This document shows, in pieces, positions 33,082 to 43,239 of a stretch of DNA of 64,000 bases; the stretch's first letter is position 1, and each line of letters opens with the position of its first letter. Both the position numbers and the translations under genes were made by a program. Under the pieces are notes generated by a model. That model worked only from the letters and a program-made list of their open reading frames with translations, ran no database searches and was not told the DNA's origin. Source of the stretch: Pictodentalium vernedei (taxonomy: Eukaryota; Mollusca; Scaphopoda; Dentaliida; Dentaliidae); NCBI GenBank assembly GCA_031216915.1, contig CM062289.1, forward strand, positions 248,249,187 to 248,313,186, in the 5' to 3' direction.

Positions 33082-34640
33082 TTTTTAGCTTAACTAAGTC
33101 AAGATAAGCTAATACCATCATGCGGGCATAAGTCTGAGTCTGTTAACATTTTCTTTAGCACAGGCTACACACCGCAGTTCTTGCCCAATCATCACAAAAT
33201 TTCATATGCAGGTTAGAGGTTATGTCTAGATGAGAACATGCCCTTTTGGTCGCAGTCAGTCAACCGTGACAGCCATGTAGGCACGAAACCCAAAAATATT
33301 TAGCAGAGTCTACAGGTCGTATTCATGAAGGGATTTCATTGTATCTTGGTAGGTTGACTGCATATAATGTCAAGATGAGAACGTCCTAATTTGGTCTGGT
33401 TCAGTCAATCATTATGGCAGCAGGGGCATGTTACCTAGATTCCTTTAGCACAGTCTACAGGTTGCTTTATGAAGGGAGTTCATTCTAAATTGGTAGGATG
33501 ACTCGGCCTGGATGAGAACATCCTGTTCAAGCATGTGACCTGAATTTGTTTAGCACAGTCTACAGTTCACATTTATGAAGCGATTTCATCGCAACTTGGT
33601 AGAATAACTGAGCATGATGTCTAGATAAGACTGTGTGTCCTATTTTGGTCATGATCGGTCAGCTGTTACCCCACTTGGACATGTGATCTAGATTCCTTTA
33701 GCACTATCTGCAGGTTGTTTTTATGAAGAGATTTTATTTTAAGTTGGTAAGATTACTTGTTATGATATCTATATGAGACTGTCTTATTTTGGTCATGATC
33801 AGTCAACCATGACAGCTGAACTGGCATGTGACCAAAATTCCTTTAGCAAAGTCTATGAGTCACATTTATGATGGAATTTCATTGTAACTTGGTAAGATGA
33901 CTTGTTTTTGAATGATTTTACTGTAACTTGGTAGCTTTGGTTGACATGCACTAGCTGTGAGGGCCACATCAAATCAGGCCTCAATTCTGTAGTACAGTCT
34001 ACACCTCAGATTATTAATCCCCACAACAAAGGGATATAGTGTAGAGCTCCGTCTCTCTGGCTGTCTGTCTGGCCATCCATCTGTAGGTCTGTCCATCTGT
34101 CCAAACTTTGTTTATGGCATAACTTGAATAATAGTTAACAGATGTCATTTCTTTTTGGTATATGTCTCTTTTGCAACAATGTCTACAAAGTTCGATAACC
34201 AGCGATATCTGATGAAAATTATGGGGGTTATTGCCCTTTGTTTTATACAAAATATCGTCTGATGCTTGTTTATGGTATAACTTGGACAATAGTTAACAAA
34301 TTTCAATTCTTTCTGATAAATGTCTCAAAAAGCAACAATGTCTACATCAAGTTCAATGACCAGTGATATCCAGTGAAAATTGTTGAAATTATTGCCCTTT
34401 GTTTAATAAAAAATATAGTGTAACGCTTGTTTATGGCATAACTTTAAAAATAAAAAACTGATTTCATTTCTTTTTGGAATATATCTCTATAGCAACAATG
34501 TCTACGGCAAGGTGGATGACCAAGGATATTTGATTTTTTAGTATATAACTCTTTGGGAAAAATGTCTGCCTCAAGTTCGATTACCACCATTATCCAATGA
34601 AAATTGTCGGTGTTATTGCCCTGCCCCCCTTGTGCAGACC
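33082..34640 (+). mobile_element. HP-B copy truncated at HP-E unit
   Basis: HP-B start TTTTTAGCTTAACTAAGTCA and units run to about 34012 (ACACCTCAGATTATT). The sequence then changes to HP-E: AATCCCCACAACAAAGGGAT hairpin, CTGTCTGTCTGGCC microsatellite and three units with TTTATGGCATAACTTG. No HP-B 3' end is present. Confidence 0.65.
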
Positions 34641-34702
34641 TGAAAGTATTATTTTTCACTTGCGCAAGCGCTCGTGAAAAATAAAACTTTCAGGTCCACA
34701 CT
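34636..34702. repeat. Family N hairpin upstream of the last SKAP exon
   Basis: GACCTGAAAGTATTATTTTT pairs with AAAAATAAAACTTTCAGGTC around CACTTGCGCAAGCGCTCGTG. It lies 182 bp before the SH3 exon. Its right arm contains TTTCAGGT, an acceptor-like sequence. Confidence 0.75.
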
Positions 34703-34884
34703 CAAGAGATAATTCCTGATATTCACTGAAAAAGCGTAGATATCCTCTATGCATCTTTGCCTTAGTCATGGTATCCTATGCAAAAACTTACAATACTTTT
34801 CCTGTTTTTTGCCTCAGTATTTCTCTGTTGTCAGTCAGCCCGATTTAGTTATTTTAATCCCACTATGGTTTTCTTGTTTTGTAG

Positions 34885-35816
34885 ATTTATATGAAGCATT
34901 AGATGCCATTGATAACTCTGATGATAGAAGAGACAAAGAGTTACCTCCTCCTCCATCTATTGAATTGAGTGATGATGCAATTGTGCCACCAGTAACTGAA
35001 GAATGCCCAGAGGAAACCTATGATGATGCTTCTTCATTTCTGCCACCTCCAGAAGGAATCCCTGATGATATCTATGATGACATTCCTGGTGAACAACCAA
35101 CAGCTATCCAGGAACGTCCACCCTTGCCACCCCCACCATCAGACAGCCTCCAAAAAGAAAGTATGCTTCCACCACTACCCAGTCGTGGCATTCCTAAACC
35201 ACTTCCTAATTTACCACCACCTCCACCACCACCACCACCAGCTATTGAAAGAGAGGATCAACCTAATGAAGATTTGCCACCTGAGTTACCACCTGGGAGG
35301 AGACACCCAGCTGGTGTGCCCCAAAGACCACCACCAGCTATTCCTCCACATGTTCCTGATCTTCCACTTCCACCCATTCCAGATGAGACTCTTCCCCTGC
35401 CACCACCGGCAGATGGCCGAAAGTCTCCATTTTTAAACAGACCTCTTCCTCAGCCAGTTCCAAATGAGAGTCTTCCACTACCACCACCAGCAGATGGCAG
35501 AAAGTCACCATTACTGAACCGACCTCTTCCGCAGCCCCTTCCAGTTGAAGAAAGTCACCCACCCTGCAAAGAGGACATTACTGCTGGACCTCCAACCATT
35601 GTCCCTGAAGAAGACTATGAAAATATGTTTTATGGCAAGTGGCAGTGTAAAGCAGATGCTGACAATGAACTTTCATTTAAACATGGCGACATCATTCGAG
35701 TGGTCAGCAAAGAGTTTGATCAAGATGACTGGTGGATTGGCGAGTTGAATGGAAATGTGGGACTTGTTCCAAAAACTTATCTTACTGCTGCTTATGAGTT
35801 AGCTGTTGAAAGTTGA
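34885..35816 (+). CDS. SKAP: SKAP-like adaptor, last exon: proline-rich region and SH3 domain
   Basis: The last coding exon follows TTTTCTTGTTTTGTAG and stays open for 310 residues to a TGA at 35814-35816. The open frame extends 45 codons upstream into the intron, but that part is not coding. Residues about 1-70 (DLYEALDAIDNS...) are acidic with tyrosine motifs ETYDDA and DIYDDI, like the Fyn/ADAP-type phosphotyrosine sites of SKAPs. Residues about 75-235 are very proline-rich, with a run of nine prolines, SH3-ligand motifs KPLPNLP and RPPPAIP, and a 27-residue tandem duplication. Residues about 248-303 form an SH3 domain: ELSFKHGD, the RT-loop region, WWIGEL and GLVPKTYL. This matches the C-terminal SH3 of SKAP1/SKAP2 most closely. 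EEDYENMF just before SH3 fits both pYxNx and pYxxM SH2-ligand patterns. Vertebrate SKAPs lack such a long proline-rich linker. The product is probably a cytosolic immune- or adhesion-signalling scaffold. Confidence 0.95.
35382..35543 (+). repeat. In-frame 81-bp tandem duplication in SKAP exon
   Basis: Two adjacent 81-bp copies (35382-35462 and 35463-35543) encode 27-residue repeats, DETLPLPPPADGRKSPFLNR... and NESLPLPPPADGRKSPLLNR.... Only four residues differ, while about 14-15 bases differ, mostly at third positions. That suggests purifying selection on the peptide after duplication. Confidence 0.9.
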
Positions 35817-35871
35817 TCTTTTCTGAGCAATATTTTTATACCTGCCATATTATTTTATACAATTTGATTTC

Positions 35872-36122
35872 TTAACCCTTTACCCAACACATAGGATATC
35901 AAAATTTATTATTTTAATTACTGTTTTTTATATTTAAAGTAAAAAAATTCGACAAAACCATATCATGTGATCCCTCATTGAAATGAGCTTGATGCGGTTG
36001 TTCCAATGAGGGGGTCAGATGATATGGTTTTCTTGAAACTTTTCGAAATTTTTTTTTTTTTCAACTGCTAAATTTGAAAATTACGTGGGCGGATGCGGCT
36101 GATTCGTTAGGTAAAGGGTTAA
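35872..36122. mobile_element. T2 palindromic MITE, complete, at the SKAP 3' end
   Basis: TTAA both ends, tips CCCTTTACCCAACACATAGG and TTCGTTAGGTAAAGGG. The hairpin has CATATCATGTGATCCCTCA facing GGGGGTCAGATGATATGG. It starts 56 bp after the SKAP stop codon. Because no AATAAA lies between the stop codon and this element, the 3' UTR probably runs into it. Confidence 0.8.
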
Positions 36123-36637
36123 CCCTTTGCCTAGCATTACTGAGAAACATTTGTAGAAGTATTTCTTGAATAAATCAAAAACATAGCTTATGACCCCTCA
36201 TTACTTGGGCACTGGTTCATAGGTTAGAGCATTGCATTTTAAATCGAAAGGTCAATGGTTTGATTCTGACCTGAGCCCACTGCAATGTTTCACTGGGCAA
36301 GACAATCATGATTGCCCAGGCATAGTGGCTCTGTGTACTGCGGCATACTATACCTCAATAGTGAACTTGCCTTCAATTACTGATAACTCTGCTTATGCTG
36401 GGTGAGTAAGTTAGAGAATCTGACAATTGCATGCCACTGCTTGGTGGTTCTCTCCTGGCACCGTAGCTTCCTCCACTTGTAAAACTGTCTGACATGATAC
36501 AACCCTGATTGCTGAAAGCATTATTAAACTCCATTGAACAAACAAACATGACCACTCATTGGAATAAGCTTGATGAGTTTATTCCTATTTGGATCATAAG
36601 CTATGTGTTGGAGGCAATTCACCATTATGTTAGATAA
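36119..36637 (+). mobile_element. T1 MITE split by a tRNA-headed SINE
   Basis: T1 shares its left TTAA with T2 (back-to-back tips GGGTTAACCC). A SINE at 36203-36547 is flanked by target copies ATGACCCCTCATT and ATGACCACTCATT. The SINE has head GGGCACTGGTTCATAGGTTA, body GCATAGTGGCTCTGTGTACT and tail CATTAAACTCCATTGAAC then AAACAAAC. An AATAAA at 36169-36174, inside T1, is the first candidate polyadenylation signal after SKAP. Confidence 0.8.
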
Positions 36638-37040
36638 TAAGAGTTCATAAGGCCTAAAAAGTTAAAAACTTGTTTCCCAGGCCTTCTCGCATTGTCATTT
36701 TGGCTGCCGCATGCTCTCTTTTTATAACCAATGCAAACTTTAAAAAAAATTAAATGGTTTATGTTGGATATTTTACCCAAGTTAATAAAATTTAAAAATT
36801 TGTCCCTTGAGTGCAACAAGGCTCTACAATGCTTTAGCATTGTGAAGCCTTCTTGCACTCAAGGGACGAAATACACCATTACCCATGTTATTCTGTAGAT
36901 TATGAGGCCTAAAACATCAAACAAACCAAGAATATGAACTTTTGATGGCCAAGAAATAATTACAAAAATAAAAACTGCCCACCCACATACAATATTACAA
37001 AAAGTGGCCTAAAAACAGAAGATCCACTTAGTGGGGCCTA
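36638..37040. mobile_element. L-family MITE
   Basis: AAGGCCTAAAAAGTTAAAAA start and GTGGCCTAAAAACAGAAGA with TGGGGCC end. The central hairpin (about 36803-36868), CCCTTGAGTGCAACAAGGC, is slightly eroded against its partner arm. Confidence 0.75.
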
Positions 37041-37391
37041 ACTGGTTCTTGTGTGGAAGCTCATACTACATGCTCTTGGTTCAAAAGTTCTGGAGTCTTA
37101 CAGTACATAGAGTGGAGTTTTCATAACTATCAAAATCCATTAAACAGAAGAAGTGCAAAAAATGTTTCAGTTTATGGACCTCAAGGCCCAGTTGAAACTT
37201 TCATTGTGCTTTTCATGGAACATCCTTACTTGTGCAGGTGTTTGCCAGGGTTGAAAGCATCATATGCAGTGGAACCCTGTGAAATCAATAGATACTTTTC
37301 CAATGAAAATTGTTCAATTAACAGGATTATTCAGTTAACTGGTATGTGGTCACTTTCCTGTATTCTAGAGATAAACTGGGCATTTAATCTG

Positions 37392-38135
37392 CTTACAATA
37401 AAAAAAGACTGAAAGTCAAGCCTGTTCAAACCATAAGTATGTATGGTCTAGAGGATAAAAATCTAGTGTAGTTCTTTATCACTCCTGATCTGTGTATTTT
37501 AATCAATGTCAGGTTCACTCTGAAGTACGTCAATAATACGGAACTCCAAACTATCGGATGAATGGTCTGCTTCATTAAGGTGTTTGCTGATGAGTTCATC
37601 ATTGTTGTTACTGTTTTCCCTAAAGTGTTCTAAGATTCGAATGTGTAATACGTGTCTTGTTTCTCTGTCATATCGTCTTTTGCATTTATTGCAGGTCAAG
37701 AGGTAAATCACATTTCAGCTTTCATAATTGTGTTTACCTTTTGAATTAAACTTGCACCGGATATTGCATACTATCTAATGAATCACATAGTATAAGAGAT
37801 TCTGGGTTGGACAAATTGGTCTCATGTTGAGGTCTCGCCAGGATCAATTTCATCTTTTCTTGGCCTGATGGCCATTACTAGAGGGATCAGATGATGAGCC
37901 ATAAAATGAGGCTTCACTACCATCTGACAACCATACATAACTGACGAAGTCAATGGTATTACTTTGGCCACAACCTTTGAAAATGATGTATTGACAAGTT
38001 AAATAAAATATTATATATAACAGAGATTCAGCCTAAGTTCAAATGTTGTGTGTGGCTAAGTCGAGCTAGACTTAGCCACACATAACCTTTGAACTTAGGC
38101 TTAACCTCCATTATATATAATATTTTATTTAACTT
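37392..38135 (-). mobile_element. 5'-truncated Penelope-like retroelement with terminal palindrome
   Basis: Inserted between 14-bp target copies. It carries a GIY-YIG endonuclease fragment on the minus strand (37499-37711 and a little upstream). Its other end is a 140-bp inverted repeat (37996-38135) whose arms include AAGTTAAATAAAATATTAT and TGTGTGGCTAAGTC. Confidence 0.65.
37499..37765 (-). pseudogene. GIY-YIG endonuclease fragment, Penelope-like
   Basis: The minus strand reads NVIYLLTCNKCKRRYDRET then RHVLHIRILEHFRENSNNN and ISKHLNEADHS. This is the pattern of the GIY-YIG domain that ends Penelope-like retroelement proteins (NVVYLITCxKCxxxYVGET...R...EH). The G of GET is changed to R. An in-frame stop sits just upstream of NVIYLL, after CKFNSKGKHNYES. 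The reverse transcriptase part is missing. Confidence 0.75.
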
Positions 38136-38564
38136 GGGCATTTAATCTGGTATGTCTTGTTTGACAGAGCTTATGGAGCTCTCTCAAACAGGATATAATA
38201 GATTGAATGCCTGTATTGTATGGACTGAGGCCAAATATGTCTACAAATAAGGGGAATTATGTGATTGTCCTGGATTTTGGGGGTAATTTCTCAACATATT
38301 ATAAGATGTTTTTATTCATTTAACAGGAGTTTACTCTGTAACCTGTGTGAAGTTAACAGATCAAATTTGTACAGAAGAAACACCAAAATTGTTTGGTGTT
38401 TGGAAATTATATGTAATTAACAGGGTTTTACTATTAAGAGGTATCCAATTAAGTGGGCTTCACTGTACACTTTTAAGAAGTTTATATATATATGCCGAAC
38501 TGCAGGTGAAGGGCACATAAAATTGACATTGGGCTATATACCCTGCCAAATATCTATATAACAA

Positions 38565-38920
38565 GTGGACTTGGTGGCTCATTGACTAACCCTTTAACTG
38601 ACACAAAAGGCAGACAACACTTGCAAACAAAATTCTTGAATAACTAATTTTGTTTTACATAAAAAAACATAGCTTATGACCCCTCATTGGAATGAGCTTA
38701 ATGGGTCATAAGCTATGTTTTGGAGACAAAAAATGAAACAAGTTGAATGTTGATTTTTATGAATAGCTCTGGATGGTTTTGGCCATTACATTGAGTAAAG
38801 GGTTAAAGCCTTGGAGTTCAGATTGGGAGGTTGCAGATTTGATCCTTACCTGCCTTATCAGCGATGTGTCCTTGGGCAAGACACTTAATATCTCAGTTTG
38901 TCTAGGTTCTGCTCCTAATT
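38565..38920 (+). mobile_element. tRNA-headed SINE split by a T1 MITE
   Basis: GGACTTGGTGGCTCATTGAC (SINE head) is cut by T1 (38586-38806; TAACCCTTTAACTGACAC ... GAGTAAAGGGTTAA). The SINE then resumes: AGCCTTGGAGTTCAGATTGG, GCAGATTTGATCC (B-box-like), TCCTTGGGCAAGACACTT. The SINE is truncated where HP-B begins. Confidence 0.7.
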
Positions 38921-41900
38921 CTAAGCTTAACTTGACATAGTCAAGATAAGCTATTGCTATCACGCGTGCGGAAGTCTGTTAGTCTGTGAGTCTGTTCACA
39001 TTTTCCTTCAGCACGGGCAACACCCCGCAGTTCTTGTCTGATCGTCACGAAATTTCATATGCAGTTTTGGGGGCATGTCTAGATGAGAACGTCCCCTTTT
39101 GGTTGTGATCAGGCAACTGGTATGGCTGCCCACGCCCAAAACCCGAAAACCATTAGCACAGTCTACAGGTCGTATTTATGAAGGGATTTCATTGTAGCTT
39201 GGTAGGATGCCTCTGTATAATGCCTAGATGAGAATGTCCCCTTTTGGGCATGATCTGTCGACCATCATGGCTGCCCAAGCCCAAAACCCCAAAACTTTTA
39301 GCACAGTCTGCAGGTCATGTTTAATATGGAGGGATTTCATTGTAACTTGGTAGGATGACTCCTTATGATGTCTAGATGAGAATTTCCCCATTTAGGCGTG
39401 ATCTGCCAACCGTGATGACTGCCCAAACCCAAAACCCGAAAACCTTTAACACAGTCTATAGGTCATATTTATTGAGGAATTTCATTGTAACTTGGATTGA
39501 CTTCATACAATGTCTGGATGAGAAAGTCCCCTTTTGGTCCTCATTAGGCAGCTGTGATGGCTACAGGGGCCCAAAGCCTGAAAATCTTTAGCACAGTCTA
39601 CAGGTCATATTTATGAAGGGATTTCATTGTAACTTGGTAGGATGACTCCAAATAATGTCTAGATGAGAATGTCCCATTTTGATCGCAATTATTCAGCCTT
39701 GATGGGTGCCCAAGCCCAAAAACCTTTAGCATAGGCAAAAGGTCATATTTATGAAAGGATTTCATTGTAACCTGTTAGGTTGACTCCATATAATGCCTAG
39801 ATGATGACATCCCCTTTTGGTCATGCTTGGTCAACTGTGATGGCTACAGGTACCCGAAGCCCGAAAACCTTGATCACAGTGTACAGGTCATATTTATAAA
39901 GGGATTTCAGTGTAACTTCGTAGGATCACTCCAGATGATGCCCAGATGAGATTGTCCCCTTTGGTTGCGATCATTCAACCATGATGGCTGCCCAAGCCCA
40001 AAAACCTTTAGCACAGTCTACAGGCCATATTTATGAAGGGATTTCATTGTAACTTGGTAGGTTGACTTCATATAATGTCCACATGAGAACGTCCCCTTTT
40101 GGACACGATTGGGCAACTGTGATGGCTACAGGGGCCCAAAGCCCAAAAACCTTTAGAACAGTCTACAGGTCATAATTATGAAGGGATTTCATTGTAACTT
40201 GGTAGGATGACTCCAAATAATGTCTAGATGAGAACATCCCCTTTCGGTCGCGACCATTCAGCCTTTATGGCTGCCTGAGCCCAAAGATCTTTAGCATAGT
40301 CTATACGTCGTATTTATGGAAGGATTTCATTGAAACTTGTTAGGTTGACTCCATATAATGCCTAGATGATGACATCCCCTTTTGGTCATGATTGATCAAC
40401 TGTGATGGCTACAGGTGCCCAAAGCCCGAAAATCTTGAGCACAGTCTACAGGTCATATTTATGAAGGGATTTCATTGTAACTTCGTAGGATCACTCCAGA
40501 TGATGCCCAGATGAGAATGTCCCCTTTTGGTTGCGGTCATTCAACCATTATGGCTGCCCGAATCCGAAGCCCAAATACCTTTAGTACAGTCTACAGGTCA
40601 TATTTATGAAGGGATTTCATTGTAACTTGGTAGGTTTGACTTTATATAATGTGTAGATGAGAACGTCCTCTTTTGGACACGATTGGGCGATTGTGACAGC
40701 TACAGGGGCCCGAAGCCCAAAAACCTTTAGAACAGTGTACAGGTCATAATTATGAAGGGATTTCATTGTAGCTTGGTAGGATGACTCCAAATAATGTCTA
40801 GATGAGAACGTCCCCTTTTGGTCGCGATCATTCAGCCTTGATGGCTGCCCGAGCCCAAAAACCTTTAGCATAGTCTATAGGTCGTATTTATGGAAGGATT
40901 TCATTGTAACTTGTTAGGTTGACTCCATATAATGCCTAGATGATGACATCCCCTTTTGGCCGTGATTGGTCAACTGTGATGGCTACAGGTGCCCCAAGCC
41001 CGAAAATCTTAAGCACAGTCTTCAGGTTATATTTATGAAGGGATTTCATTGTAACTTTGTAGGATCACTCAAGATGATGCCCAGATGAGAATGTCCCCTT
41101 TTGGTTGCGATCATTCAGCCATGGTGGCTGCTCGAGCCCAAAGCCCCAAAACCTTTAGCACAGTCTTCAGTTCATATTTATGAAGGGATTTCATTGTAAC
41201 TTGGTAGGTTGACTTCATATAATGTCTAGATGAGAATAGCCTCTTTTGGACACCATTAGGCAACTGTGATGGCTACAGGGGCCTGAAGCCCGAAAACCTT
41301 TAGCACAGTCTACAGATGATATTTATGAAGGGATTTCATTGTACCTTGGTAGGTTGACTCCAAATAATGTCTAGATGAGAACGTCCCCTTTTGGTCGCGA
41401 TCATTCAGCCTTGATGGCTACCCGAGCTAAAAACCCCAAAACCTTTTACATAGTCTATAGGTCATATTTATGGAAGGATTTCATTGTAACATGTTAGTAT
41501 GACTCCATATAGTGCCTAGATGATGATATCCCCTTTTGGTCGTGATTGGTCAACTGTGACGGCTTCAGGGGCCCAAAGCCCAAAAACCTTGAGCACAGTC
41601 TACAGGTCATATTTATGAAGGGATTTCATTGTAACTTCGTAGGATCACTCCAGATGATGCCCAGATGAGAATGTCCCCTTTTGGTTGCGATCATTCAACC
41701 ATGATGGCTGCCCGAGCCCAAAAACCTTTAGCACAGTCTACAGATCATATTTATGAAGGGATTTCATTGTAACTTGGTAGGTTGACTTCATATAATGTCT
41801 AGATGAGAACGTCCCCTTTGGACGCAATTGGGAAACTGACGGCTACAGGAGCCCGAAGCCCGAAAATTTTTAGCAGCACAGTCTACAGGCCATATTTATG

Positions 41901-42226
41901 AAGGATTTTCAATGTATACTTGATAGGATGACTCATTTTGGAATAAGTTTACTGTAACTTGGTAACTTTTGTTGATATACGTTAACTGTGAGGGCCACAT
42001 ACATTAACTGTGAGGTCATATTGACCCACCCTCAGCTCTTTAGTACAGTGTACACCTCATATTATTTTTTATCAAAAACATAGCATACAGGGAACAGAAA
42101 TCAACATATTCCCAATTATCACAATTCTTGTCTTATTTCATAATCCTTTCATAAACATTGAACATTATCCTTTTCATCAAACACAACACACAAGTTAAGC
42201 TACAGTATCATTGACACTTTCCTTTC
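38921..42226 (+). mobile_element. Expanded HP-B array with higher-order repeats
   Basis: 5' end TAAGCTTAACTTGACATAGT facing GTCAAGATAAGCT; 3' end ACAAGTTAAGCTACAGTATC and ATTGACACTTTCC. In between are about 20 units of about 140-150 bp. Within 39.4-41.8 kb, four unit types recur in fixed order. One marker type, AGGATCACTCCAGATGATGC, is found at about 39922, 40487, 41061 (one change) and 41641. Confidence 0.85.
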
Positions 42227-42428
42227 GATTGCTGAACAATAACAGACCAGGGGGCATCCTCTGTGATTGGCACTGTGAAGAATTAGAGGTGGTCGAAACA
42301 AAATTTTCAACTGAAGAAATGGTCAGAATTGAAAAATTGTTGCATTCACCTGAGCACTGTCAACCAGCATTGACCAACTTCTGTGGGCATACCCCTGGTT
42401 CATCCCCATTTGGTGATCTCCAGCTATT

Positions 42429-42488
42429 CCTTTTGTGATTGTGTTGCAGATGCTTCATTAGAAGCATCTGCAACTCAATCACAAAATA
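42429..42488. repeat. Hairpin with 25-bp arms
   Basis: TTTGTGATTGTGTTGCAGAT with GCTTC faces GAAGC with ATCTGCAACTCAATCACAAA, around a short loop. Probably a MITE core. The surrounding 42227-42590 has no recognised gene. Confidence 0.75.
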
Positions 42489-42589
42489 AATACCTGAATC
42501 TAAAATGCTGATTCAAACTGCCAAAGCAAAAGATGTTTTTACCATGGCAATTGATTTATTGACACAAATTTGTTCAGTTGGCAGGCCTG

Positions 42590-42705
42590 TGTGGAGTTAA
42601 TAAGTTGGAGAGTCTGACATTTACTTACAGCTGCAACACCTGTAAAACTGTCCCACACAACATGACACTGGTTGTTAAACCCCAATAAATAAACAAACAA
42701 ATAAT
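42590..42705 (+). mobile_element. SINE 3' fragment
   Basis: GTTGGAGAGTCTGACATTTA, CACCTGTAAAACTGTCC and tail TGTTAAACCCCAATAAAT with AAACAAACAAA. Same tail type as 47.65 and 50.87 kb. Confidence 0.65.
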
Positions 42706-43239
42706 TTTGTCATACTTGAAAAGTACTTCAATCATCTTAAAACAATATTTACAGATTTAGCAGGAGGATGTCATGTTAATCTTGTGAATGACATTCAAAG
42801 TTGGGTGGCCTGTTTTTTTGGTCAGTTGCTGCAAAAATGATTGTGCTTTGGAATTATTTTTGTTCTTTGTGTGTTAGCTGAAAGTAAGTTGATGTGGCTT
42901 CCATTTCATTGTCCATGTGGTGAACAGATCTTTTCCTGCTTATTTATGTTTTCATTTCAAAGCAAAAGTAACCTTTTTTGTGGATGTAAACATATTCTCG
43001 GTACAGTTTATCTCTGTTACCACAGAAAACCTTTTATTTTATTTTCATTTGTTTTTCTTCCCCCTAAACAAATCATATTCCCACTCCCACTTGCCGAAAA
43101 ATGGTATTTCTCTCCCAGCATCATATTCCACTCTCCGCGATGACAGACTATTTTTTTTTTTATTGTTCACAAATCGATTTAGTTGAATCAATTATAAAGG
43201 GTTGTTTTGGGAAAACAAATAAGGATTTGAGTACAATTT

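Larger units (their letters stand above)
37267..38467. mobile_element. Pogo/Tigger-like MITE interrupted by a Penelope-like insertion
   Basis: Left end CAGTGGAACCCTGTGAAATC; right end CACTTAATTGG on the opposite strand, read on + as AATTAAGTGGGCTTCACTGTA. Within it, GGGCATTTAATCTG occurs at 37378-37391 and 38136-38149, marking a 14-bp target duplication around the inserted segment. Confidence 0.65.

Noticed and set aside
34749-34884. Upstream extension of the SKAP last exon to an ATG at 34749
   Set aside because: It lies before a strong polypyrimidine-AG acceptor and the codon joined across the intron (G|AT, Asp) fits the upstream exon; the extension is hydrophobic intron sequence.
37860-37960. 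Hammerhead ribozyme in the Penelope-like fragment
   Set aside because: GATGAGCC...GGC resembles part of a core, but the GAAA strand and cleavage site do not fit on either strand.
42211-42438. 75-codon open frame (RPGGILCDWHCEELEVVET)
   Set aside because: Starts inside the HP-B 3' end and stops at a MITE-like hairpin; no domain recognised, no splice evidence.
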